A DNA stretch of 6,513 nt, taken from the NCBI GenBank assembly GCA_036164085.1, contig JAYZJV010000042.1, positions 1 to 6,513 on the forward strand, given 5' to 3'. The notes under the pieces are model-generated. The model saw nothing but the letters and a program-made list of their open reading frames with translations, searched no databases and had not been told where the DNA came from. This DNA comes from TMED-70 sp036164085. GTDB taxonomy: Bacteria; Chloroflexota; Dehalococcoidia; Lucifugimonadales; Lucifugimonadaceae. Positions within the stretch are counted from its first letter, which is position 1. Each line of letters opens with the position of its first letter. Of this stretch, positions 1-4,918 are shown piece after piece. A program made the position numbers and the translations under genes.

Positions 1-65
1 GATAAAGCTAAATTTTTAAAAAACTTTTCGTCTTTTAGTTTGAGTAAATCTGAATAGTAGGCCAT
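1..65 (-). CDS. 5' end of an unidentified minus-strand gene (partial)
   Basis: Reading leftward from an ATG at 63-65, the frame stays open to the window edge and gives about 21 residues beginning MAYYSDLLKLKDEKFF. The composition (Lys, Leu, Asp, Phe with helical spacing) looks like normal coding sequence for this AT-rich genome. The ATG is the first in a frame that has a stop codon further upstream. A TATAAT hexamer lies about 21 bases upstream on the same strand (87-92). There is no clear Shine-Dalgarno sequence. The fragment is too short to recognise a family. The alternative is a chance open frame: on the plus strand another frame is also open from base 1 to a TAG at 55-57 and could be the tail of a gene entering from the left. 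I prefer the minus-strand reading because it has a start codon and a promoter-like box. Confidence 0.4.
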   Translation of the reverse strand, partial: MAYYSDLLKLKDEKFFKNLAL

Positions 66-86
66 ATAACAAAGGTTTATGAAAAT

Positions 87-92
87 ATTATA
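87..92 (-). promoter_or_regulatory. Possible -10 box for the left-edge minus-strand gene
   Basis: The minus strand reads TATAAT here, a perfect sigma-70 type -10 hexamer. It would start transcription around base 80 and leave a leader of about 15 nt before the ATG at 65. No good -35 hexamer is seen at the usual spacing (the minus strand reads GTATCA at 110-115). In such AT-rich DNA this hexamer can occur by chance. Confidence 0.3.
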
Positions 93-193
93 ATTTAGTT
101 ATTATCTTTTGATACTTATAAATTTATGCGATTATTATTGATTACAGATTAATAAATTCTGTTAAAACGTATACTCAATTTTTTTTTCAGTTT

Positions 194-364
194 TTACGTC
201 TCATTTGGAATATTCTGATTAACAGAAAGATTATTATTGTTCAAAGTGTCTTGGTTAAATTCCCTAGAGCACTGCGCGCATTTATTTACTTTGAAATTAT
301 TTTCATCAATAAAACTTAACAGGTCTCCATTACAGTTTGGGCACTGCTTCAGAAACATTGACAT
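194..364 (-). CDS. Small zinc-ribbon protein (56 aa)
   Basis: The product is a short soluble protein with two Cys-x2-Cys knuckles, C8-P-N-C11 and C29-A-Q-C32, separated by 17 residues. This is the usual spacing of a single zinc ribbon, so it very likely binds one zinc ion. After the ribbon comes a polar, Asn-rich tail of about 24 residues that is probably disordered. Small proteins of this kind often act as nucleic-acid- or protein-binding adaptors, but nothing here fixes a role. An ATG at 401-403 would add 13 basic residues (MARYKLKSLRRWK). I choose the ATG at 362-364 because AAGGTGG lies just upstream of it (368-374), one of the best ribosome binding sites in the window; that choice means the 13 basic residues are not translated. 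The gene diverges from the cobalamin-binding regulator, so the two may share a control region. Confidence 0.6.
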   Translation of the reverse strand: MSMFLKQCPNCNGDLLSFIDENNFKVNKCAQCSREFNQDTLNNNNLSVNQNIPNET

Positions 365-367
365 TTT

Positions 368-374
368 CCACCTT
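368..374 (-). promoter_or_regulatory. Shine-Dalgarno sequence that sets the zinc-ribbon start
   Basis: The minus strand reads AAGAAGGTGGAAAATG, with AAGGTGG (one mismatch to AAGGAGG) three bases before the ATG at 362-364. It lies inside the longer possible reading frame and argues that translation begins at codon 14 of that frame, not at the ATG at 403. Confidence 0.5.
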
Positions 375-438
375 CTTAAACTTTTTAATTTATATCTTGC
401 CATTTTAGATGTTAATATAATACAAAAACTATAATTTG

Positions 439-456
439 TCTGATATAGTTGTCAGA
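439..456. promoter_or_regulatory. Candidate operator dyad in the divergent promoter region
   Basis: The sequence TCTGATATAGTTGTCAGA is an inverted repeat: the outer five bases of each half (TCTGA / TCAGA) match perfectly, and the seven-base half-sites TCTGATA / TGTCAGA differ at one position. It lies 17 bases before the ATG of the XRE-domain regulator and about 75 bases before the likely start of the zinc-ribbon gene. It overlaps a -10-like TATAGT (444-449). Short dyads of this size are typical of XRE/HTH_3 dimer operators, and autoregulation is common in such regulators. That this one is the target of the adjacent gene is inference. Confidence 0.35.
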
Positions 457-473
457 TAAATAAATTTAATAAT

Positions 474-1364
474 ATGAATTCAAATTGGTATGTTCCTCCT
501 AAGTCTGAAATTCTAGCTGTTTCAAGGCAGCTTACTTCTAGTTTGGTGAATGGTCATTATAAACAAGCAAATTTAATTTCCAGGATGCTTATATCTCAAC
601 AATGGTCTCCTAGTGTAATATATTTGAGTCTAATAAGAAGGGCGTTGAACCAAATAGGGGACCTATGGCATGCAGGGAAACTTATGATCTCTGAAGAGCA
701 TAGAGCAACTCAATTTTGTATGCTTTTGATGGATAGAGTTAGAAATAATTTTAGATTACCTACTCCGAATGGCATGAAGATTTCTATGGCAGCAATAGAA
801 GATGATACGCATGTGATAGGTTTGTACATGTCTGCTGACTTTTTTCGATGGGATGGATGGAATGTAGAGCTTTTAGGGAGCTCTATTCCAAATAAAGATT
901 TAGTTGAATATATAAAAAAATCTGTACCAAATTTTGTTTTGTTGTCTTCAACATTTCCAACAAGCAATAAAAAGCTCGAAGAGGCAATTGAATCAATAAA
1001 AAGATTGGATGCAAATATCAAAGTTATAATTGGAGGGCCAGCTGCATCTTTAATCCAAAACACCAACAAATATATTGACGGCTTCGCTACGGATCCATTA
1101 CACGCCACGTCTCTCGCAACTTCTCTAGCTGAATCAAATCCTGAATTAGTGCCTCTAGAGTCTGTTCTTTTGTCTCTAGGAGACAAAATACACACTGCTA
1201 GAAAAAACAGAAATCTTAGTCAAAGCGAGCTTTCTAAAAAATCAGGATTAGCCAGAACATTTATTAGTGCAGTAGAACAAGGAAAGCAAAACGTTTCTCT
1301 CGGGTCATTAAAATCCATATCAGACTCCTTAGGGGTGGGCATTAGCACTCTGCTAGAAGAATAA
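474..1364 (+). CDS. Cobalamin-binding, CarH-like light-sensing regulator with C-terminal XRE (HTH_3) domain
   Basis: The protein (296 aa) has three parts. Residues about 10-95 form the helical cap seen in B12-binding regulators and contain I61-GDLWHAGKLMISEEH-R77: Trp65, nine residues, then Glu75-His76, which is the Wx9EH signature of CarH/CarA photoreceptors. Residues about 101-225 form a Rossmann-type cobalamin domain with D111-T-H113-V-I-G116 (DxHxxG, lower-ligand His), LLSST at 156-160 and a GGPA turn at 187-190. Residues about 232-294 are an XRE helix-turn-helix (SQSELSKKSGLARTFISAVEQG). In CarH, adenosylcobalamin holds the repressor on DNA in the dark, and light breaks the Co-C bond and disassembles it. 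His66, next to Trp65, corresponds to the histidine that caps cobalt after illumination in Thermus CarH. Known CarH has an N-terminal MerR domain, so this order and HTH type are unusual. The ATG is the first in frame after a TGA; there is no Shine-Dalgarno sequence. Targets are unknown. It could instead sense B12 rather than light. Confidence 0.88.
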   Translation: MNSNWYVPPKSEILAVSRQLTSSLVNGHYKQANLISRMLISQQWSPSVIYLSLIRRALNQIGDLWHAGKLMISEEHRATQFCMLLMDRVRNNFRLPTPNGMKISMAAIEDDTHVIGLYMSADFFRWDGWNVELLGSSIPNKDLVEYIKKSVPNFVLLSSTFPTSNKKLEEAIESIKRLDANIKVIIGGPAASLIQNTNKYIDGFATDPLHATSLATSLAESNPELVPLESVLLSLGDKIHTARKNRNLSQSELSKKSGLARTFISAVEQGKQNVSLGSLKSISDSLGVGISTLLEE

Positions 1365-1378
1365 GACGAAAAGCGTAA

Positions 1379-1402
1379 TTATTTAATTAAATTATTAAAT
1401 AA
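1379..1402. repeat. A/T-only inverted repeat just after the regulator stop codon
   Basis: TTATTTAAT (1379-1387) and ATTAAATAA (1394-1402) are perfect 9-base inverted repeats around a 6-base loop, beginning 15 bases after the regulator stop. The position suits a transcription end or a 3' stabilising hairpin. The stem has no G-C pair and is followed by AAGG rather than a T-run, so it would be a weak intrinsic terminator. Chance is a real alternative in such AT-rich DNA. Confidence 0.3.
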
Positions 1403-1533
1403 AAGGTTATCAAGAACGAAAATCATAAGAAGATTGAGTAGAATTATCGTCAATATTTCAATAAATATAATTACTTACATTGCAAGAGTTACTAATTTCG
1501 TAACAAATATTTAACATTTTCATATATCGTTTA

Positions 1534-1563
1534 TTGAAAATCAGATTTAGCATTTAATTATAT
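1534..1563 (+). promoter_or_regulatory. Possible promoter for the 52-codon ORF and alanine dehydrogenase remnant
   Basis: TTGAAA at 1534-1539 and TTATAT at 1558-1563, spaced 18 bases, make an acceptable sigma-70 type pair. Transcription would begin near 1570, just before the AGAAAGG ribosome binding site at 1571-1577. The rest of the 219-base stretch from 1365 to 1583 shows no convincing gene, only AT-rich DNA with a weak GTTAC-N7-GTAAC dyad at 1488-1504. Confidence 0.35.
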
Positions 1564-1583
1564 AGATTATAGAAAGGCATAAA

Positions 1584-1742
1584 TTGTTTTCATTAATTGC
1601 TAAAACTAGTAAAAATTTTTTCAATTCAGTAAGTTTCAAAGAAGAAGTTCAGCACAGAATACTTGCTGAAAATTTTCAAAATGAAGATCTTTCTAAAGAT
1701 CTATCAGTAAAACCTTATGGGAACATATCAATTATGGTGTAG
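1584..1742 (+). CDS. Short ORF of unknown function (52 aa)
   Basis: A TTG at 1584 opens a 52-residue frame beginning MFSLIAKTSKNFFNSV and ending GNISIMV. AGAAAGG lies 6 bases before the TTG, and a plausible promoter lies just upstream. The protein would be polar, with a helical middle (FKEEVQHRILAENFQNEDLSKDLS), and no membrane segment. I recognise no family. Its stop is 5 bases before the ATG of the alanine dehydrogenase remnant, an operon-like arrangement, so it may be an intact small gene that preceded ald, or itself the truncated front end of a larger gene that decayed together with ald. A chance open frame is the other possibility, but the ribosome binding site makes this somewhat less likely. 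Confidence 0.35.
   Translation: MFSLIAKTSKNFFNSVSFKEEVQHRILAENFQNEDLSKDLSVKPYGNISIMV
1685..1702. repeat. Perfect 8-base inverted repeat inside the short ORF
   Basis: AGATCTTT and AAAGATCT flank a 2-base spacer (CT). In the 52-codon ORF the same stretch encodes EDLSKDLS, so the palindrome may simply come from reuse of Asp-Leu-Ser codons. It could also be an operator-like dyad upstream of the ald remnant. Confidence 0.3.
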
Positions 1743-1747
1743 ATAAG

Positions 1748-1867
1748 ATGATAATAGGAGTTCCAAAAGAAGTAAAAAAAAATGAGTATAGAGTTGGCTT
1801 AACCCCAAAATCTGTTTCTAATCTAACTTCACATAATAATACTGTATTAGAATCATTTACGAATTAA
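1748..1867 (+). pseudogene. ald: Alanine dehydrogenase remnant, N-terminus only
   Basis: The frame from the ATG at 1748 reads MIIGVPKEVKKNEYRVGL followed by TP and a degraded ..VSNLTSHNNTVLES. This matches the strongly conserved start of L-alanine dehydrogenase (MIIGVPKEIKNNENRVALTP...GH.V.VE), the NAD-dependent enzyme that interconverts alanine with pyruvate and ammonia. Intact Ald is about 370 residues; here a TAA at 1865-1867 ends the frame after 39 residues. That is before the rest of the catalytic domain and all of the NAD-binding domain, so it cannot be an active enzyme. Beyond the stop the same frame reads ISNSECDIG, which can be aligned with the next Ald segment (FSNEEY..AGA), so the decayed homology may reach about 1900, where the acr3 gene begins. 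The conserved Gly-His pair near residue 30 is already replaced (HNN), a sign of relaxed selection. Related glycine/lysine-type dehydrogenases share this N-terminus, so the exact parent enzyme is likely but not proven. Confidence 0.72.
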
Positions 1868-1903
1868 ATTTCTAACTCAGAATGTGACATCGGGTTTATA
1901 TTG

Positions 1904-1909
1904 TATACT
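1904..1909 (+). promoter_or_regulatory. Possible -10 box giving a leaderless acr3 transcript
   Basis: TATACT, preceded by TG with no gap (TGTATACT), ends 7 bases before the acr3 ATG at 1917. Transcription would then start at or within a base or two of the start codon. There is no Shine-Dalgarno sequence before that ATG, which fits a leaderless message. No good -35 box is seen; GTGACA (1884-1889) is nearby but only 14 bases upstream. Confidence 0.35.
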
Positions 1910-1916
1910 CATACAA

Positions 1917-2939
1917 ATGGGTGTTTTTGAAAAATATTTATCAATTTGGGTAGCTCTAAGTATAATTACAGGCACATTCCTTGGTTATGCCTCGCCAGAT
2001 TTTTTTGAATTTATTTCCAAGTTGGAATATCAAAAAGTAAACCTTCTAATAGCTGTATTTATATGGGTTATGATTTTCCCCATGATGGTCAATATTGATT
2101 TTTCTAAAATTGGGGAATTTAAATCTAGCCCAAAGGCTCTACTTTTAACTTTGGTTATCAACTGGATAATAAAGCCATTTTCAATGGCTATGCTTGGAAT
2201 CCTGTTTTTTGAAATGATTTTTGTTGATCTTGTTTCTCCTGAAGATTCTAAGCAATATATTGCAGGAATGATTTTATTGGGAGTTGCTCCTTGTACAGCA
2301 ATGGTTTTTGTTTGGAGTACTCTTACTAAAGGAGATCCAAATTATACCCTATTACAAGTTTCACTTAATGACATAATTATGATTTTTGCTTTTGCTCCAA
2401 TCGCAGCTTTTTATCTTGGAGTTACTTCGATTGAGGTTCCCTGGGACACTTTAATAATTTCAGTTATTTTATATGTAGTCGTTCCATTAATATTTGGTTA
2501 TTTTACAAGAAAAATTATCTTGCAAGAAAATTCAGCAAAACTAAATCTTTTTAATGCAAGGTTTAAGCCATTTATCGTACAAGGACTATTACTCACAGTT
2601 ATTTTGCTTTTTGGTTTTCAAGGAGAAAAAATAATTAACTCTCCCTTATTGATTGTATTGATTGCTATACCTCTTTTGATTCAAACATATGGAATATTTT
2701 TTTTAGGATATTTATTTGCTTATATATTAAGATTGCCTCACAAAATTGCTGCCCCTGCGTGCTTAATTGGGACTTCAAATTTCTTTGAATTAGCAGTTGC
2801 TGTTGCTATCGGATTGTTTGGAATAAACTCTGGAGCTGCTTTAGCAACTGTAGTTGGAGTTTTAGTTGAGGTGCCTGTCATGTTATCTTTAGTTTATTTT
2901 GTAAATAAAACTTCCAATAAATTTCCTACTAATAATTAA
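1917..2939 (+). CDS. acr3: Arsenite efflux permease, Acr3 type (BASS superfamily)
   Basis: This is an inner-membrane protein of 340 residues with about ten hydrophobic segments, the normal size for Acr3, which expels arsenite (and in some members antimonite) using the proton motive force. Diagnostic stretches are MGVFEKYLSIWVAL at the N-terminus, APCTAMVFVWSTLTKGDPNY around residues 125-143, which carries the conserved substrate-binding Cys126, and SNFFELAVAVAI near 288-299, which carries the conserved Glu291 of a late membrane helix. Both key residues are present, so it should be functional. A GTG at 1884 would add 11 residues (TSGLYCILIQ), but it overlaps the ald-remnant region and adds nothing typical of the family, so I choose the ATG at 1917. 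No ArsR repressor, ArsC reductase or ArsA is visible nearby, so it appears to stand alone. Its stop codon overlaps that of the convergent gene. Another BASS substrate is possible but less likely given these motifs. Confidence 0.9.
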   Translation: MGVFEKYLSIWVALSIITGTFLGYASPDFFEFISKLEYQKVNLLIAVFIWVMIFPMMVNIDFSKIGEFKSSPKALLLTLVINWIIKPFSMAMLGILFFEMIFVDLVSPEDSKQYIAGMILLGVAPCTAMVFVWSTLTKGDPNYTLLQVSLNDIIMIFAFAPIAAFYLGVTSIEVPWDTLIISVILYVVVPLIFGYFTRKIILQENSAKLNLFNARFKPFIVQGLLLTVILLFGFQGEKIINSPLLIVLIAIPLLIQTYGIFFLGYLFAYILRLPHKIAAPACLIGTSNFFELAVAVAIGLFGINSGAALATVVGVLVEVPVMLSLVYFVNKTSNKFPTNN

Positions 2940-3610
2940 ATTTTAAACTTTTCTTTTATGTCGTGCCTAAAATACATAATTAAGCTTAAGGTAATTGTCA
3001 GTCCGATTAAAATTCCTAAAATAATTGGAAGGTTACTTTTTGCCTCTGGGGTATATAATCTATCGTACCATTCATTTAAATCATTCATGTTAAGCCTCAT
3101 AACATTTCCAGAAGCATAAGTGTTATTAAAAATTTCTTTATATCCAATTGAAAAAACATATCTTGTTCGACCTCTAGAAATTACTTTTACAGTTATGTCA
3201 GTATTTTGTTCTATATTTTGTCTTTCAGAGATGATTCTAATAAAGTCCATATTGCTATATGGTTCATGAAAAGTGGAAGTTTGATTTGGTGTAAATTTTT
3301 CATCATTGACAATTAAAATAGGGTACTCACTTAAATCATTCAGATTTTCTGGTTCTAGGTTGGGAATTAATAAACTAAAATCAAATATATCTCCTTGATT
3401 TAGTGTGAATTTTAGTATCATTTCTTCATCCTTTTTAGAAAATTCTCCGTAAAAAGCATGAGATACTGTTGCGTCACTTATTTCTATATAGTTTTCTTTG
3501 GTTTTATCTTTAATACCAAATGGTTGATGAGCTTGAATTGGATTTACGAATAGAAGCAATCCAAAAATTTGTATAAAAACTATAAAGGTTATTTTAAATT
3601 TATTTCTCAA
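2936..3610 (-). CDS. Secreted, membrane-anchored protein of unknown function
   Basis: The 224-residue product has a classic signal peptide (MRNKFK, then a hydrophobic core to about residue 24, and a likely cut after NPIQA at residue 27). An extracytoplasmic domain of about 165 residues follows, then one membrane helix (about 194-214) and a short basic cytoplasmic tail (RHDIKEKFKI). The outer domain looks beta-rich, with ISDATVSHAFYGEFSKKDEE then LKFTLNQGDIFDFSLLIPNL, a pattern like a jelly-roll or CopC-like sensing or binding domain, but I cannot name a family. It contains no cysteine, and I see no metal-binding cluster beyond scattered His (28, 51, 115). Translation probably begins at the TTG at 3608-3610; no ATG lies between the upstream stop and the signal peptide, and no Shine-Dalgarno sequence is seen. 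It follows the MFS exporter after 13 bases on the same strand, so they are likely co-transcribed, possibly as a transporter and a surface partner. Its stop overlaps that of acr3. Confidence 0.78.
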   Translation of the reverse strand: MRNKFKITFIVFIQIFGLLLFVNPIQAHQPFGIKDKTKENYIEISDATVSHAFYGEFSKKDEEMILKFTLNQGDIFDFSLLIPNLEPENLNDLSEYPILIVNDEKFTPNQTSTFHEPYSNMDFIRIISERQNIEQNTDITVKVISRGRTRYVFSIGYKEIFNNTYASGNVMRLNMNDLNEWYDRLYTPEAKSNLPIILGILIGLTITLSLIMYFRHDIKEKFKI

Positions 3611-3623
3611 AATAATTATTGAT

Positions 3624-4835
3624 TTATTTATTTCTTTTATTAATTATAAAGAAGAAAAATGAAGAAAAAATCAAAACGGTACCTGTAAATAAGATTGAAA
3701 AATCTAGACTTATTTTATCTGACATATATCCTATAAAAAGATGTCCGGTCCAGCCTAACCCTACAGTAATAAACCATGCTGAAACAGCTGTGCTTCTTAG
3801 TTTTGAAGGAACATTTTTCTGCAGATAAGTCCATTGCACTGCATCAAAACAAGCACCACATGCACCTACTATAGATAAGAAAAAGATTGCCATATATAAA
3901 TTATTAGTTAATGTAATCATGGTTATGGATATCCCAAATATCAACGCAATAATAGTTACTATAGAATGAGCTTTATTTATATCCTTCCATTTAAATAATC
4001 CTAAAATTCCAAAAAATCCTCCTAGAGATATTCCTGTCTGTAAAATACTTAATACGCCTATTTCTGCATCAAGAATGAATTTTGTAATCGATGATAATAA
4101 ACTGAAAATAGAAAATCCGAAAATTTCAACAATTCCTGCAAAAAGCAATAGATTCCTAGTATAAACATTCCCAAAAACTATCTTTAACCCATCTTTGATA
4201 TTTGCAAAATAATTTCCTGTATTTTTTACCTCTTTAAATTGAGATGATTTCAATAATAAACTTATTGATCCAATTAATCCAAAAAAACCTGAAAGTAAAA
4301 TAGCTTGTTCTATTCCAAAGATTATTGAAAATGCACCTCCTAATAATGATCCTATAACTCCTGTTAACCTCATGATCATTGAGTATATTAACATTGCAGG
4401 TATTTTTTGATTTTCATCAACCGAGTTTATTACACTGCCTTGTATAGCTGGAACTATAAATGATCTAGTCAACCCTGTCATACCTGATGCTAGATATGCT
4501 AGTATTAGGAAGTTTTTATTTTGAAAAACTAATAATGCAAAAAAGCATAATATAAAAAACCTTGTAATTCCTACCATGATAATAATTTTGTTTCTTCCAA
4601 ATTTATCTGCTGCAGCGGCAGTAAATGGAGAGAAAATTGTTTGTATGATTTGAGTTATAGCAAATGAAACAAGTGTAGCCAAAATAGAATTTGTTGATTT
4701 TAAAATCAACCAACTCACACATAATCTTTCTATCCATTCTGAGCAAATAAAAAAGAAGAAGCCTGTCATTAGACTTTGGAATTTTTTATTTGTGAATAAT
4801 AAATTTTCTTTTATTTTTGAATTTAGAAAAAACAT
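3624..4835 (-). CDS. MFS exporter (MFS_3 / EntS-like drug efflux type)
   Basis: This 403-residue integral membrane protein has about twelve hydrophobic helices, the normal length for a major facilitator. The loop between helices 2 and 3 carries ADKFGRNK (76-83), the MFS motif A (GxxxDRxGRR-like), and residues 341-354 read NVPSKLRSTAVSAW, like the P-x-x-x-R-(G/S)-x-A motif after helix 10 in the MFS_3 group. That group includes enterobactin exporter EntS and macrolide or tetracycline efflux pumps, so proton-driven export of a small hydrophobic compound or siderophore is the best guess. The substrate cannot be told from sequence. Translation starts at the ATG at 4833-4835; AGGA lies 15 bases upstream, further than usual. 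It is divergent from the sugar kinase and is followed by the secreted anchored protein 13 bases on. No biosynthetic or arsenic genes lie on its strand, so a link to acr3 would be speculation. Confidence 0.85.
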   Translation of the reverse strand: MFFLNSKIKENLLFTNKKFQSLMTGFFFFICSEWIERLCVSWLILKSTNSILATLVSFAITQIIQTIFSPFTAAAADKFGRNKIIIMVGITRFFILCFFALLVFQNKNFLILAYLASGMTGLTRSFIVPAIQGSVINSVDENQKIPAMLIYSMIMRLTGVIGSLLGGAFSIIFGIEQAILLSGFFGLIGSISLLLKSSQFKEVKNTGNYFANIKDGLKIVFGNVYTRNLLLFAGIVEIFGFSIFSLLSSITKFILDAEIGVLSILQTGISLGGFFGILGLFKWKDINKAHSIVTIIALIFGISITMITLTNNLYMAIFFLSIVGACGACFDAVQWTYLQKNVPSKLRSTAVSAWFITVGLGWTGHLFIGYMSDKISLDFSILFTGTVLIFSSFFFFIINKRNK

Positions 4836-4918
4836 TTTTACTTTTAGTAATCCTGATAAAAAATCTATAGTAAAGTATATTAATCTTACTTAATACAAAA
4901 AAAATAGATACTTAAATT
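4836..4918. promoter_or_regulatory. Divergent promoter region between MFS exporter and sugar kinase
   Basis: These 83 bases separate two divergent genes and must hold both promoters. For the minus strand, TATACT at 4874-4879 is a good -10 box about 40 bases before the MFS ATG; no clear -35 is seen. For the plus strand, TAGATA (4905-4910) is the best -10 candidate and lies only 8 bases before the kinase TTG, suggesting a very short or absent leader. I find no convincing inverted repeat here for a regulator. Confidence 0.45.

Noticed and set aside
1..57. Plus-strand open frame to TAG at 55-57, possibly the tail of a gene entering from the left
   Set aside because: Only 18 residues with no recognisable feature; the overlapping minus-strand frame has a start codon and a promoter-like box and is preferred, though neither is certain.
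144..162. ACAGA-N9-TCTGT dyad as a terminator for the zinc-ribbon gene
   Set aside because: The arms are only 5 bases, the loop is long, and no T-run follows on the minus strand.
237..434. 65-codon open frame on the plus strand
   Set aside because: It is antisense to the zinc-ribbon gene and runs into the regulator promoter region; no motif and no ribosome binding site.
710..1195. 161-codon open frame on the minus strand
   Set aside because: It lies wholly antisense to the cobalamin-binding regulator, whose motifs and domains are clear; its translation shows no domain and an unusual Ser-rich composition.
1488..1504. GTTAC-N7-GTAAC dyad in the gene-poor stretch
   Set aside because: Arms of 5 bases in an AT-rich non-coding region are expected by chance, and no start codon or promoter is correctly placed to give it meaning.
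1884..1916. GTG at 1884 as the acr3 start
   Set aside because: It adds 11 residues atypical of Acr3 and overlaps the decayed ald region; the ATG at 1917 starts exactly where family similarity begins.
3619..3828. 69-codon open frame on the plus strand
   Set aside because: It is antisense to the 3' end of the MFS gene; the hydrophobic start mirrors A/T-rich codons and no domain is seen.
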